A stretch of 64,000 bases of DNA from Tilletia caries (Eukaryota; Basidiomycota; Exobasidiomycetes; Tilletiales; Tilletiaceae): positions 419,501 through 483,500 of the forward strand of contig JALUTQ010000024.1 of the NCBI GenBank assembly GCA_032718865.1, written 5' to 3'. Each line of letters begins with the position of its first letter. Position 1 is the first letter of the stretch. A program made the position numbers and the translations under genes. Under the pieces are notes generated by a model. That model saw only the letters and a program-made list of their open reading frames with translations. It was not told where the DNA came from and did not search any database. This document shows positions 1 through 13,800 of this stretch, piece after piece.

Positions 1-453
1 GACCCAAGTTCGGGGGTCTGACCAGCCACAGTAGTCAGTAACGAGCGAGACCCAATAGTCCAAACAAAGCTGGAAGGGGAGGTTGGGTGGGAACGAAAAA
101 ACGACTGTGACCGGCTCCAGCCCCTCATGAAGGGGCTAAGAGCGAATAACTTAGGGCGGGAAGGGTGGGAAAACGAAAATCGACGCCGAGCCTGAGCAAC
201 TGCAAAGGAGCAATCGGAGCGAGTGAGAACGAGTGCAGTAAGGCGAGGCGCTGGTGGAAGCCAGGAAGAATCTTTCGAGTCGGTGCGCGCCGCTCATCGT
301 CGCGACGCGCCATCGTGATCATGATCACTCAGACTCCCTCGAGGGTCACGAGGCCACGCGACCGGAACAAGTCAGGCCGTCTGCCACTGCATAGACTCCG
401 CGACGGTCGACTTCCTGTCTCCCCCAAGGAACGTGCAAGAGTAATTCGAAATC
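1..453. other. 5' flank of the sirtuin gene
   Basis: No gene is supported here. The only open frames are short, arginine-rich and without recognisable similarity. It is probably the promoter and 5' leader of the sirtuin gene that starts at 454. No convincing TATA box or tRNA B box was seen. Confidence 0.5.
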
Positions 454-3400
454 ATGTCAGGCAGCCACAGCCAACTGACGGTGGCCTCGACGAGCACGGC
501 CGCCTCGGGAAGTTCGCAGGCGTCCTCCTTCGTCCTGGAGAATTATCAAGAGGATTGCGATTCCGACTATCTCGATGCTCTGGAGGCGATAGCATATCAG
601 GAGGCTGCGGTGAGTTCTTCTGTAAGCCCTCGGGATTCTTTTTTACTTGTAAAAATAGAACCCCTTGCTGAACCGCGATCAATGTCTTCCATCAGGATGG
701 CGCACACGAGACGTACGTCTTAGATCTCATGGACGAAGGTGAGAATGAAGGGAAAAGAACGTCAGGGCCTCAATTTCAGGCTGTTCCCGTGTGCTGAAAA
801 GAATTCCATCTTTGTTGGACGCGTTTGGTCGTGGGCTCATTCTAAACAGCGGAACGTCTGTATCCCAAGGACGTCCTGGCCCGCATAATCCAAGATCTCA
901 AGCAGATAGGATTGGTCAAGTTTGTGCAGACTTACATTCTTCAACGCCGAGCAGATGTAAGGCCGCTATGTCTTTGTAGACGGATTTTTTTCACCTTGAC
1001 CAGCATTCTTTCGGGTCTGCTTACGATTCTTCCCCTTCTTTATCAGGTCAAAGTTCTTCTCGTCGCTCTGCAGGTTGGCCTGGTAAGTCACTATGGCGTC
1101 GTCAACAGGCTATCCGAACTTGATCCGACGTCTCTTTCTCTTTCCACATCACAGCCTCGAGCACTGCTCAGCCCCGAAGTAGAAGACGTCAGATTGATCC
1201 CGGTACTCAAGTCCGCTCTCTCAAGAATGTGAGTACAAGGACAACCCTTCTGGGAGATACCCCCGTATGTTTTTTCTGACGTTGTACCTCTTCAGCTTGC
1301 GCAAACGATCTCGATTATCTAAGTACAACACACCGGACGATGTGGTCAGGCTCTTGCGAAATGCAAGGAAGGTCATCGTGCTGTCAGGAGCAGGTACGCA
1401 ACAAGTTCTCCGCATACACCTCTTCGACGGCATGTCTCACCCGCGACCTTGCTTCCTTTTCTCAAGGTATCTCGGTCTCGGTTGGCATTCCAGATTTCAG
1501 GAGCAAAGACGGTATCTACGCACAGCTACAAGTAGGTGGTCGGGAGTGAAGCTGTCTTTTCTTCGCATGGGAGCGCTGACCTCATCCTGGCTCTGCAGCG
1601 AGAAGGCAAATACCATCTGGATGACCCCACCGACATGTTTGACAAACGCTTTTTCCGTGAGCAGACGTCCTTGCGGTACTTCCGGCGGATTTTTGCTACG
1701 ATCTGACGTACCGAATCAATGACAGAGCAAGATCCAACCTGCTTTTACGATTTCGTACATTCATTGTGGCCATCGGAGTTCACGCCTTCTCCCACCCACT
1801 ACTTCATCAAACTGCTGGAGGAACGGGGCCAACTACTCCGGGACTACACACAGAACATTGACACGCTCGAGCATCAGGCAGGAATAACTCGGGTGCTGCC
1901 ATGCCACGGCAGCTTTGCTACGGCAAGCTGCACGGAAGCAGGCTGCAACTACCGATGCAAAGGTGAGGACATTTCCAGCGCAGTCTTTGCGAGGCGAGTG
2001 CCACTGTGTCCAAGATGCAACGCGCCTCTCATAGGCGATGACGATGACGAGGACAGCGGGAACAACTCTCCATCCGAGCTCGCACGGGGCAACTATGAAA
2101 ACAAAGCAGACAGCAAGTTTCCGCCCAAGATTATCTCGGCGGCGGGTACAAGCGCAGGTGGCAACAAGAAGGGAAAAAAGAAGCGCAAGAGGGGTTGGGG
2201 TCCAGGGGAGAGTGAGGAAGACAATGCTGAAGACGAAGTCTGGGTGCAAGGTGGACGGGCTGGGGTTGGTTTGTCGACTACGCATGCTCCAACTGAAGTT
2301 TTGGGGCTACCAAAATTGGCCTCCGCTTCGAGCTCGAAAACAGACTCGCCCAAGAGGCCGCTTCGACGCTCGGCCAGCGGCCGGCTGGTGGAGACTCCTT
2401 TACAGGCCGGTGCAGGACAGGCGCAAGGGAACTGGAAAGGCGTGATCAAACCGGACGTCGTCTTTTTCGGGGAGAAGGTTAGTACCTTTAAGGAATCGCT
2501 TTGCGGGCCTGTACTGACACTCACTTTCGCGGTCGGAATGCACGGACAGCTACCCGACGACTTCGACAATCTACTCGTTCAAGACCGCGACGAGGTTGAC
2601 TTGCTTCTGGTCATGGGAACCAGTCTCAAAGTCGCCCCGGTCAGCGAGTTGGTCTCGCACATCCCGCATTCCACACCTGTGGTCCTCATCAACCGCACGC
2701 CTGTGACCCATGTTGCGATGGATGTGCAACTGCTTGGCGATGCAGACGAGATCATCGGCTGGCTCTGTCGACGTCTAGGATGGGAGCTTCCGGGACCGCA
2801 TCGTGTCCAGGCACGTGCGGCAGGGTCTGGCCATGGCGTTGTTCCGGCTTCACAGCCAGATGTGATGGTGTCGAGGATGCTGAGCAATGACGACTTTGAA
2901 CCCAGGCGGGCGGGAACGAGGTAAGTTGCCTGCGATATAGGAAGAATTGTAACACTAGGACTCTGACATACGATTGTCCACACAGCCCTATATGGCTCTG
3001 GCCAACGGCTGAAGGAGGAAAGGCGGTCCAATATCTCGAGATGGGTGCCAAGCTGGATGAGTTCGGTCGAGTAAGATGGGACGGAACAGGCAGCGACGAC
3101 GACAGCGACGAAGAGGAATACGACGATGCTGATGAGGATGGCGATCAAGACCAGGAGGCGAATCCGTATTTGGAGCCACTTGGCTCGTCTTATGGGCCGC
3201 CCATGACTCCCGATATCAGATATCTGCCTCCCGGGGTGGTCGGGGACTCGCAGGCCTCGAGCTCTCCCGCGTTGTCGTACGCCTCTGCCTCTCGCCTCGG
3301 GTTGTCGCCGACATTGGCACTACGAGACCTTCCGGCCCTTCACGAAGAGATCCCGCCTTCCTCGTCCGAACAGACTGCCCACGCCTCGTATGGGACCAGT

Positions 3401-3748
3401 AACGGGCAAAATACTATTTCCTCGACCTCAAACTTGGCTTCGGAGCCGTCGGGCGGGCGACAGATCGAGAGTGTGGCCACACTCGGCTCCGAGTCTCAGA
3501 GTGCTGCACAGAGCGTGACGGAGATGACCTTACAGATGCGGACAGACTCGGCGGTGGGCAAGGCTCTGGATCAGGTCGCTACCGATCGACCTGTACAAGA
3601 CCGGACTCTGCTCTGTGATGCTCCCATCGGAGTTGGGTCTAGCGCCGGGGTCGAAAGTGCGGGCCGTCGAGCGCGTGAAATAGACGGGCTGCTCGAGGAC
3701 GACAGGGATGTCATATCGACGGCGAAACGGGCCAAATACGAGGCCTGA
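454..3748 (+). CDS. SIR2: NAD-dependent protein deacetylase, SIR2/Hst1-type sirtuin
   Basis: Predicted nuclear NAD+-dependent histone deacetylase. Exons include 454-609, 696-738, 850-956, a 36-nt exon at 1047-1082, and further exons to the TGA at 3746-3748. Exon 3 (YPKDVLARIIQDLKQIGLVK) resembles the Sir2/Hst1 N-terminal domain. The Rossmann fold follows: VIVLSGAG and GIPDFRSKDGIY, then YTQNIDTLE and a catalytic histidine in LPCHGSF. NAD-binding elements VMGTSLKVAP and LINR come later. Zinc-module cysteines are visible (ASCTEAGC, NYRC, CPRC), but the first pair has unusual spacing. About 125 low-complexity residues, including the nuclear-localisation-like KKGKKKRKR, lie between CPRC and KPDVVFFGE. 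The C-terminus is a long acidic and Ser-rich tail with no known domain. A 72-nt intron at 2478-2549 is in frame and lacks a stop. Family assignment is firm; the choice of SIR2/HST1 over other sirtuin classes rests on the N-terminal domain. Confidence 0.9.
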
Positions 3749-4314
3749 GGTGGCGGACGCCTGGGAGCGAAGCGGTAGACGCCCCTACAAGATCCGGTCA
3801 TCGACATTTGGATCGCCGCCTTTCGCCTCTCATGCGTTCAGCTTCGTCGCCTGCTACTCATAGGGCTCGGCGGCTCGCCACTTATCACAGACTTCCTGCT
3901 GCCCTTGCGGCCTCACGCAGATGCAATGTATTCCATTGTTACAGAGTACAAATAGGCACAGACGGGGCAACTGGGAGGGCAAGGAGGACAGCCAAGGAAG
4001 CGAAGCGCGGGCGTGACCAGAGCCAAACAGTCACACGACTACATTCTCGCATGTATGACCTTGTGCCTGTATCGCATCGCTCATCTATATGAGAACCCGA
4101 GATCCCCGCGTTGGATGTGGAAGTGAGAGGGAATGATGACCCTCCGTACCCGCGGACTCGTCCGTCGTGGTTGCGGCGATTTCCAAGGACGTCATCCAGA
4201 GAGGCAAGGGTGAGGAGGGCGATCAGATACACCCTTCACCACGACGACAACGAGGATGCACCCAGCCGGCTGACGAGGAGCGACGCGAAAAACCACAGCC
4301 GAACGACCGAGAGT
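3749..4314. other. Intergenic gap, sirtuin to CreC-like gene
   Basis: The 3' flank of the sirtuin gene and the promoter of the CreC-like gene. An open frame reaches upstream from 4315 to an ATG at 4111. Its residues are Arg-rich and unlike a protein N-terminus, and ATG 4315 is followed by the Ala/Gly-rich leader typical of this family, so 4315 is preferred. Nothing else is visible. Confidence 0.45.
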
Positions 4315-7300
4315 ATGGCGACGTTCGGTGCTTCCATTGCCAGTGCTGGCGGCGCCGGCGCGAATGCAGGCAATCTGTCGGCCAACATCGGATTCGGAAC
4401 GGGCAGCAACAATGGCGGAGGCGGCAGCGGCGGCGGTAGCGGTGCAAGTACCAGCAGCGCACTCAGCGCAGCAGCGGTACTCCTGTCCGCTGTCAGTCCC
4501 GCCGCACCCAAGCTCGACGCTCCCGAAGGACCCTGGCTCCTGGCCTCCTCGCTCCCGCCTCCTCAACCATTATTGCTCTCGAACAACGTCAGCATATCAA
4601 CCGCGGCGCCGTTACCTTACAACCTGCAACCCCGCCTCAGCTCATCAAACAACGGCGACCCGCGCCCCAGCTTCGATCACGGGCCTGTGGACGGCCACGA
4701 TGGATCAAATCAGGCGCAGGAACGCGCAAAGAAGTTACCGAGGCCGCGGCAGAATGTCAGAAGCACAAGCAGTACCTTTATCAATCGAGTCCAGGGACAT
4801 GCGGATCTTACCAAATTGCTGGCCGCCAGAATGGAATCCGATTCTTACTCGGTGAGCGCACCCTGGAATCATACGCGCCGTGTGAGGCAGAGTGTGCTGA
4901 TGGATTGCGACTCTCTCCCAGTTTCTGAACGTAGGACGGACGTTTGTATGGCTCGCGGACACATCGGGAAGGGTTAAAGTGAGCGCCAGTGTCAGGAAAT
5001 GACAGGGATGGCGCGCTTCGAGTCGAGTTTGAGCTCACTCCCGTCCTCCCTTTTGGCATGAGTAGGAGCCTTTAATGCGCATCACCTTTACCTCCGCCCC
5101 GACATGCCATGATGTGAACGCATACACCCGGTCCAACGACCGATTAGACGTTATTATCGGGTTCGCCAGCACCGGCGATCTTCTTTGGATTGATCCGATC
5201 TCCAGCAAGTACACGCGCATCAACAAGGGCGGAGCCGTCTCGTCTTCTGGAGTGTCTCAAGTCCGGTGGCTTCCTCCAGCGGTCGGTTCGGACCTCATGT
5301 TCATGGCAACTCATGCTGATGGGACCGTCATTATCTACGACGCGACGCGCGACGATCCGCAGCAGGGTCAATTTGTCCCGGGTATTTGGACGCCTAAGGG
5401 TAGCGTATTTCCAAACTCCGCAATGGTGGCCCAGACGGGCATTAAGGCGAGCAGGTCAGTAAAAGACCGTAAATTCAAGAAGAAGGACAAAGGTCGTCCC
5501 AGCACAGCATCGTCCTCTATCGGCGCGTTCAACTCCAACACAGCGGGGACGGGCCAGCCGATGACTGCCCAGCTCTCTGCAACCTCCTATGCCATGTCCG
5601 GCTCCGACGCGCTTGGGACGGATGATGATGCTCAAGAGGTGCTCGACAACGCTTCTGTCTCCACAGGAGACGGCCAGGCATTCACCTCGCATCGGAGGTC
5701 ACAAAACCCCAGCACGAGCTCAACGGCAACCGTGCAGCCACTGGTACCTGGCTCCCCCTATGCGGCTGGGGCTGCAACAAACAATGCGTCTTCTTCATCG
5801 CTGGACAGCGCGAAAGTGCCAGCAGCCAACGGAGAATCGGAGAGGCAACGGAGAGGTAGCGCTGCTAGCTTCCTCGATCGTCCCTTGGCGATCTTTAGTG
5901 GTGGTAGCGGTTCGCATACTCATTCTCGAGGGCGTACTGACACATCAGGTTCGATGGCCTCCCAACCGGGCGGCCACGCTGACGTCCCCATCCTCGAAGG
6001 CCAGTTCTCCTCAGAATCCCGACCCTGGGATCCTGTCAACTGCATCATTGTCACCAGACCAGGCTTTGGCACATTCACTTCACCCCGCGGAAATGACTCG
6101 GTCGGGGCCCCGAGCTTGCTCCCTGGCTTGTTTGAACCACTGAATGGACACGACCGAGGCGCAACAGCGGAAGAAGAGACCGGCGGTTGGGCATCCTTGT
6201 CCGTGCCAGGAAAGAACAAGGACGCATCTTGGGTCAAGTACAATCCAGTTTCGCATTGGCATGTCAGCAGGAAACGGATCACGGGTCAGTATAGCGGTTC
6301 CCTGATCCGCTTCGAAACAAAAGAGTGGACAGTTCGCTAACTTAGCTTCGTTCTATTTTTCAGATTTCGCTTTCTCCCCGGACCTAGTGCATGTTGCACT
6401 CACCAGCGAAGATGGTAATCTTCGCATCATGGATCTGGGCTCCGAGAGGTACGTACAGATTTTGCTTTCTTGTTGAGCAGAAGAATGTACTGGACTGACT
6501 GACCACGTTTTGGGCTGCCTTTACCGGTTCCGAGCAGGCTTCTTGACACATACCGCGGATATTTCGGCTCTTTAACATGCGTTTGTTGGTCGCCAGACGG
6601 TCGATTTCTCTTGGTAGGTTGCGCTTCCTTCAATCGCAAAAATGCCTGCTACCGAATACGCGGTAACCATAACTTGACGCCCACTCTCTTTGTTCTGATT
6701 CTTCCCATGCTCAGACGGGCGGCCAAGACGATCTCGTTACGGTTTGGGCTCCTCGTGAGGGCCGCATCATCGCGCGGTGTCAAGGCCATTCCTCCTTCGT
6801 GACCGACATCAGCTTCGATTCGTGGCGATGGCGACCAGAAGAGCGGTCCTATCGATTCGCCAGCGTAGGGGAAGACTGCAAACTCATCTTCTGGGACTTT
6901 AGCAGTGCGGCGCTCAAGCGACCCAAAGGCCATGGACACGGCGGCGGTGCTACTGCTTCACACTCACATTCGCATCTGCACTCCGGCGCTGCGACGGGTA
7001 CGGGAGCCTTCAGGAAAAGCATGGTTGGATCCACGTTCAGTCTGCTCGACCGACAGCACATGCTCGCGCATCGCGGATCAGTAAGCGGTCCCAGCGGAAT
7101 GCGCGGTTCGATGGTTGCCGATCGACAATTTCTGGGATATCCGATGCACGCCGATGTTGAGCCAGTGGTACATACTGCCCCGGCTCGAAGTGAGGTGGCC
7201 ATGCTGCAACCTGTCGTGGTACAGCAAGTGAGTGGACCGGCGGTCATGGCTGCCCTTGCGAGTGGAGGGCCGACTGCCCAAGCCGCATCGACACCAGGAT

Positions 7301-7533
7301 CTGTCCCGAGTTCGTACGCCTCTACTACGAGTTCCGGCCCGATTGTTCAGGCTGCTGCCGGCTCGGCCTCAACAACCCAGGACATTCTGGTCGTCGTCCG
7401 ATTCGATCCATCAGAGGTGGTCGTCGTAAGGAAGAGTGGGCAAATCGACAGCTATGCAAGACCGCCTGCCCAGTCCGGGAGCAGCTTCAGCGTCTTCAAC
7501 AGCAAACACCCAATTCCACCCTCTGGGGCATAG
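4315..7533 (+). CDS. creC: WD40 protein of the CreC / WDR20 (DMWD) family
   Basis: Predicted partner of a deubiquitinase. In Aspergillus, CreC stabilises the CreB ubiquitin protease in carbon catabolite repression, and animal WDR20 activates USP12/USP46. The N-terminus is Gly/Ser-rich. A conserved block follows (FLNVGRTFVWLADTSGRVK, joined by splicing to EPLMRITFTSAPTCHDVN), then the first blades (VIIGFASTGDLLWIDP, FMATHADGTVIIYD). A Ser-rich linker of about 200 residues separates these from the later WD repeats (FAFSPDLVHVALTSEDGNLR, LLTGGQDDLVTVWAPREGR, FASVGEDCKLIFWDF). The last blade (DPSEVVVVRKSGQIDSYARP) sits after another low-complexity linker. At least five short introns are used. The stop is at 7531-7533. 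The order of motifs matches creC, so family confidence is high; the carbon-repression role is inferred from Aspergillus. Confidence 0.85.
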
Positions 7534-7890
7534 TTATTACACCGACATATTTGCTCTGCTCCTCTTCTGTGCCGTGCTTCTGAATACCAGATGTTCATCC
7601 CATCAGCCAACGAACCAGGATCGAGTGTTGCATGAGAGAGAACATTCCTGTTGAAATACTTTATAGAGTTGTTGTTTATCTTACAAATTGCACCGAGACC
7701 TTCACCAAAGCATGGAAGTGGGAGTGGTGTGCATGAAAGCAATGAAAGGGAGTGAGGTAGAGAAGAGAGAGAGAGCGAGAGCGAGATGGGGAGAGAGGTG
7801 GGAGAGAGTGAGGGCGAGAGAGAGTTGAGGCAGATTTGAAAGGCCACCGGTCGAGAAACGGGCGTCGGACAGGGCTAGTGTCGGTTCGCA
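7534..7890. other. Convergent 3' gap with GA-rich tract
   Basis: Shared 3' region between the convergent CreC-like and PH-domain genes. From about 7741 to 7830 the + strand is almost pure purine (repeated GAGAGA/GAGCGAGA), a low-complexity tract. Open frames across it encode only Ser/Leu/Pro-biased peptides and are not genes. Confidence 0.5.
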
Positions 7891-10800
7891 TCACTTGGCC
7901 TTATCCTTGCCGTCCTTGCCTTCTTTGGGCTTGTCTTCTTTGCCTTCTTTGGGCTTGTCGCCTTTTGGTGGGGCGGCGGCGCCTGCTGCTTCCCGGGTCG
8001 GCCGAGGACCAAAGTTGAGCATCAGCCTGAGGGAGAGGAGAGACAGACAAACACGTCAGTCAGTGCTCCATTTATGATGAATGCAGGAGTGCTCACGGCT
8101 CGTATTTCGACCGATCAGGAAGCTGAACGGTGAGAGGCGGAGGTTTTGGAGCCTCCACCTTCTGCTTTGGCTCTTCCTTCTTCGGCTCTTCTTTCTTCGG
8201 AGCATCTTTCTTTGGTTCCTCACCCTTCTTCTTTTCACCCGGCGGAGCAGCAGCCTGGTAGCGATACAGCCGGTTTGAGTCAGCTAATGATCTTCCGATA
8301 TGAAAGGACTTCATAGTGGATCCAACTCACCTTGGGGGGCGCGACGTCTTTGAGATGTCTTGCCTTGATCGCGAACAGATCGCCAATTTCGAGTTCCAAG
8401 GACCGCTTGGTCTCGCGAATCTTGCCGATGTCCTCGAACATAGCCTTGACCTCCTTGGACAGGACTTTTGTGAGCTCGTCGTTGTAGTCCTTGACCTGTT
8501 GAGCAAGTAATATCAGCTTCAGCTTTCGTTGCACTCAAAAGAAAGATAAAAGCTCGAATCTTCTGACGCACTGATTTCTGAATGGTGTCCTTCGAGGCTG
8601 CCTGCACAGCAGCAACTGCCTTGTTGCTCTGCTCTGTGTTGAGCTTGAGAAGTTCGTCGGCCAGCTTCTTGATAGTCGCGTCTGCGTCGGCCTGCCGTTT
8701 CGCTTCTGTCGCCTTTTGAGCGTTGAGGTTGGCCACAAGTTGCTCGATGGCTTGAGAAAAGATCACAAAGTCAGCTTCTGCACTACCAGCATCCTCAGCG
8801 GCTCGGCCTTCTCACCTGTCTTTGCGTCCATGGCTTTTGCGTCCTTGGCCTGCTCTTCTTTCAACTGTAAGATTTGACAACGTTAGCTTCTCCGCTAAAT
8901 CCTTTTCCAAATGAAAACAAACATACCTTCGAAACAACAGCGTTGGATAGTTCCACCTTCTCCTTTTCACGAGCTTCCTTGGCCTTCTTCTCGGATTCCA
9001 TCTGGGCAGCTTTGAGACTGGCCTCAGCCTTCTTTGCGTCGTCCTGCTGTTTGCGAGCGTCATCTTGCTGCTTCATAAGATGCTTGAGAATCTCCTCGAC
9101 GGCAACAGTAAGAGCGGCACCACCAGCGGTTTCCTTGACGATAGCCTTAGAGTCCTTCTTGTCTCCGCCCTTGTCGCCTTTCGCTGCCCCGCCAGCATCC
9201 GCTGCCGCTTTACCACCATCTGCCGCCGGTTTGCCACCATCGGCGCTCTTGGCTTTTGCGGCGTGGGCTGGAGTGGCCACAACGACTGCTGGAGCTGCGG
9301 CTGGAGCTGCAGCAGCTGGAGCCGCGGCGGGAGCAGCCTTTGCTGCCTTTGCTGGAATGGCCTGCACATTGACGCTACCATCTGGCTGAGGAGTGACAGT
9401 CACGGCTGGAGCCGGAGTTTTGGCAGCGCCACCGCCTCCGCCTCCGCCTGCATCTCCTTCCGCTATGGCCTTCTTCTTCTGTGTACCTCCGCCCGCCGCA
9501 TTGAGGGCAGTTGTTGCTTCCTTGGCTGCCACAGCGGCTTCCTTCGATGCCTTGGCTGCCTCTTTCGAAGCGTCGGTGGCTTCTTTGGCATCCACAACAG
9601 TTGCCCCAGGCGTGGATTTCAAGGCCGACTTGATCGCATCTTTGAGGGGCGTAGGAGTAGAGTCTGAATCAGCAAAGGCTTGTTGAACACGTTCGGCGCG
9701 AGGAAGATTGGTTTGCCAGGTACCTTTGGTGTTCTGTGGAGCGCTGTCGGCTGTAGTTTGGACGCCACCGCCACCGCCACCGCTACCTCCATCAGCTCCT
9801 TTGCCATTGCCAGTCGTGATGGTTCCAGCTGGAGTAACGACAGTGGTTGTGGATCCACCAGTCTTGTTGGCGGCAATTTTCGCAAGCTCGGTGACAGCTA
9901 TTGCGCCAGCAGCTTCGGACACTCCAGCGTCCGCCTTCTTGTCCGACTTCTGTTCCTTAGTATCCTTGTCATCCTTCTTGGCGAGAGCCGACATGAGTTC
10001 TTTGCGCTCCTTAGCCTCATCCTTGCGTATCGACTCGTCGCGCTTCTCCTCGCGCTTCTCCTTCTCTTGTAGGTCCTTGCGTTCTTGGTTCTCCTTGTCA
10101 CGCTCTTCGCGCTTCTCCTTGTCGTCGCGCTTCTCAACGTGTTTTCGGATTTCGTTGCCGATAAGTCCAACAGCAGCGACGCCAGCTGCCCCGGCGGCAA
10201 CTTTTCCGACTTTTGAAGTGACGCGGGATAGCAGGCCTTTCTTTTTCGGATCCTTCTCATCGTCGTCTTCCGCTGCGGACCACACGCGCCCTGAGCGACG
10301 TGACGTCCCAGAGTCGCTTTCGGGTCGGTCCGCTTCTGGATTCGACCAGTTAGCACCTGCATAAGGCGCGGGAGCGACAATCGGCGGAGCCAAGCTGAGC
10401 GTAGTGTTCGGCCGCAGTGCTGCGGGCCCAGTAGGAGATTCTGCCCGGGCCGGACGCGAACTCCTGCCATCACCGTCGTCAGAGCGTGGTGGATCGGACA
10501 ATTGGACCATCGGCGGCCGTGTTCGAATGTTCCCGAGGTCATCTGAGAGTTGCTGCACGCCGGAAGATAAGGCACGCCATTCCTTCGTCCTGTCCATAAC
10601 GTCTCTTTCGAGCCATGCATTGAGCTCGTTGAGGTATCTTGCGATATCTGCTTGTTGCTTTTGTTGCTGTTGCCGCGCTTCTTCTGCTTCGGCGAGCTTT
10701 CGTAAGACCTCTTTGAACTCGGCACTGGCGTTACTTGTGACGGTCGAGCCTCCATTCGACTCTTGATAGTCTTCGACGGTGGGAGGTGGAATCATCATCG

Positions 10801-13800
10801 ATGGAGGTGGCTCCAAGAAGTCCGGCCCAGGCTCCGGCTCAGGCTCTATATAGGGTTCAGGAGTCGACATTGATCTGAGCGTGGGCGTCGGGACAGGCAT
10901 GAGCATGGGCATGAAGTCCTCCTGGGTGTATGTTGCAACTTCTCGGCGCTGAGGCGACGGCTGACGCTCCGGCTGAGGCGTGGGCGGTGGCGCAATAACA
11001 GTACCGGTAGCGGTAGTGCTAGATGCAATCGAAGGAGCTCGGAAAGGCTGGAAAGATCGAAGTGGACATCAGCCGAATCATCTGATTGTGTCATTGACGG
11101 AGCAAAGAACGCTTACCTGACCGCCTGGAGTCCATCGAATACCTGGAATTATGGGAAGCTCCTTCTATTGACAGAGAAGAGACACAAAGTCAGTGACTGT
11201 CCAAACATCCTAAGCGTGAATCGGTACTCACTTCGGGAACACTGCCATCTGCTGCCTTTGGGGTGTACCATCCATTCATTTGGTTTTCAGGATAAAGAGG
11301 TGCCGGTCCTTGCTGTGCCGGTGCTTTCTGCTGTGCCCTCTTCACACGGAGATGTCTGACAGCAGCATCCATGTCCAGGGTGACTGTACTGGGTGCCCTT
11401 GGGATCGAGGGAGCAACTGCGACCGAGGGAACATCTGGGATCGAGGGAACGCTCGACATCACGGTAGAGGGTGGCGCCTGCGTGATAGTGACATCCGAAA
11501 TGCTGGGCGACCGACCGAGACTGGAAGGTGCATATACCGAGTTCGGTGGTGCATCCGGCTCCAACACGCTTGACGTCCAGCTGCGCGGAGGCCTCCTGAA
11601 CTCATCAAACCTGCCCGTCCAATTCGACATCATAGTCGAGCCAGAAATCCAGGATGACGGCTCGCTAGGCGGTGCCCGTACAGACGTAGTCTGAGTCATT
11701 GGTGCCGTCCTGAACGCAACGGAATCGTCACCGTCAGTCAGACTTTGAGGTGGGCTTGGAATGCCAGCGCTTGCAGTCTTGAATGTGTCCGTGCCGGCTG
11801 AGATACTGCTCGCAGTCGCGGCCCCAAGAATCTTGTTAACGTCGTCGGCAAAGGCCCCGCCTTGAACCGTGCTGACGATTTTAAGCACCTTATCCAGCTT
11901 CTTTTGCATAGCAGTAAGTTCGTCGTGCGTGGTCGTCTCCGCCGCCGCTGGGGCCCCTGCTTCACTCGGCTGCGGAGTCTCGTCCGGCGCCGTGTGCATG
12001 GTCTGACCGCCTGAGCTATCAGATGGCTCAGATGGTGGACCTGCACGTTTTGATTGAAGCCCAGCAATGGTCTGTTGGAAATCCTTGATCTGCTCCTCGA
12101 GATATCGGTCACGGGCCGATCGAGCCCGGGCCTGCTCCTCGAGGTAGTCCAACAGTTGAGCAACCTCACCCGGATTTACGCTCGTCGCCGTCGCTCGGGT
12201 CTTGTGGGTGTCCACTGTACGTTGAGATACTGCAGAAGTGGACCGGTTGAGATCATGTTCAGCCAGAGCCTTCCGGTCGACTGTGAGCTGGGTAGGCGTC
12301 GCAGACGCGGACCGACTTCCACTAGGAGCTTCTTCTGGTACTATTGGCAACGTTGGCTCGCTGTGACTGAGTGGCAGGTGTGAAGACGCTCGGTTGGCTT
12401 CCCGCAGTGATCCCACGGGGGTGAGGTAGCGACTTTGCCCAGGCGTGCTGTAGGGACCTCGTCCCATCGAGTCGATCGGTCGACTGTCGGTACTTGGATC
12501 GGCCATTTCTGGGCTCACGACGAAGAAGGGAGGTGGCTGTGTCGACACAGGCTCACGCCTGATTGTTCCGATCTCACTAGGAACGACTCGGTTGCTGGCC
12601 GAATCGAAAGGCTTGAGCTCCGAAAAATTCACTGAGACTTGTGACATAGCCGGCGGCGTCAATGGCCCGAAATCATCAATGATGTCCCCAGACATGCCGA
12701 ACGCGTCAAACTCGTTCGACGGTGTGACAGTACCCGAAAGCGTTGACGTGGGGTTGAAGAAGTTGACACCAGACTGGTAGCGTGTCGACGGCAATGGCGC
12801 CTGGGTAGAGCGGTCGTCCAGCGATGCTCCAATGGAACGTGCGACCCCTTGGGAAGTATGACTGACTTGTTGAGGTGCCGTTACATTAACCTCGCCGTAC
12901 TGAGGATCCCCTGGACTGCCGCTACCAGACTGCTCTCCATCGCGCTTTGGTGGTACAGGAGGTCCGGTGTGAGGCTCCGCCGTGCGACCAAGAACAGCAG
13001 TCAGCGGAGTCTGTTCAGACGACGTTTCGCTGAAGGCAGAGATGAGACGAGTGACAGTCCCTGTTGCTGGGCGAGTCCCGGTCCGAAGAACAGGAGATGA
13101 CGGAGATGTAAGGTTACCAGTACTGAGCGCTTCCGCAGTCACGAATGAGCCGCGTGTGGGAGTCGACATGATGGTGTTCTGCGCCGGATTGAGCATAATG
13201 ATCCCTTCCTGAGTTTCCACCGCAGTACTGGTACGGGGTGGGCTGAAGGCCTGAAGACCAGGAAGACTGCCTCGTGGAAGACTTGCTGCAGGAACATTGT
13301 GCCGAAGGACATCACTGCCAGGAGGAAGATGGGGAAACGTGTCAGTCCGCTCCACAATGATTGGGTTGCCTGAAGCTCTGACTACATACCAAATAGCTTC
13401 AATCCAGTGCAGCCGTTCCATCGGAGTTCTCGTTGCCAAGCGCTCAATCCCATCCGGGAACTGAAGCTGAAAGGGATTGATCCGCATCAAATTCTGCGCG
13501 CGCGCAGTCTGTGCTCCAACATCGAGATAGCTCGACCCATGATCCGGACTGAAAACCGAGTGCGCGTCCTCGCACGCTGTCAGGTCGAGGCGCAGGCCTG
13601 GCAAGTCCTCCGCCGCGGCACTGTCAGACTTCCAGTACAGCTCGAGCGCGTCCACCATGAGAGTGGCTTGCGCTTCAATCCAGATTGGCTCCGCTCTGTG
13701 GGGGTTGAAGTACCACAAGTCCCCGGTCCGGATTCCGGGACGTGGCACAGACTCGGTAGCAACCACCGGAGCCCCAGCTTCGGAGCCTCCACGCTCAGCA

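Noticed and set aside
4111..4314. Upstream start at 4111 for the CreC-like protein
   Set aside because: It would add 68 Arg-rich residues that do not resemble the family; ATG 4315 fits the usual Gly/Ala-rich start.
8874..10766. Long plus-strand frames rich in Ser, Ala and Phe opposite the giant PH-domain gene
   Set aside because: They are antisense shadows of Ala/Lys/Glu-rich coding sequence; the minus strand has matching exons and splice sites.
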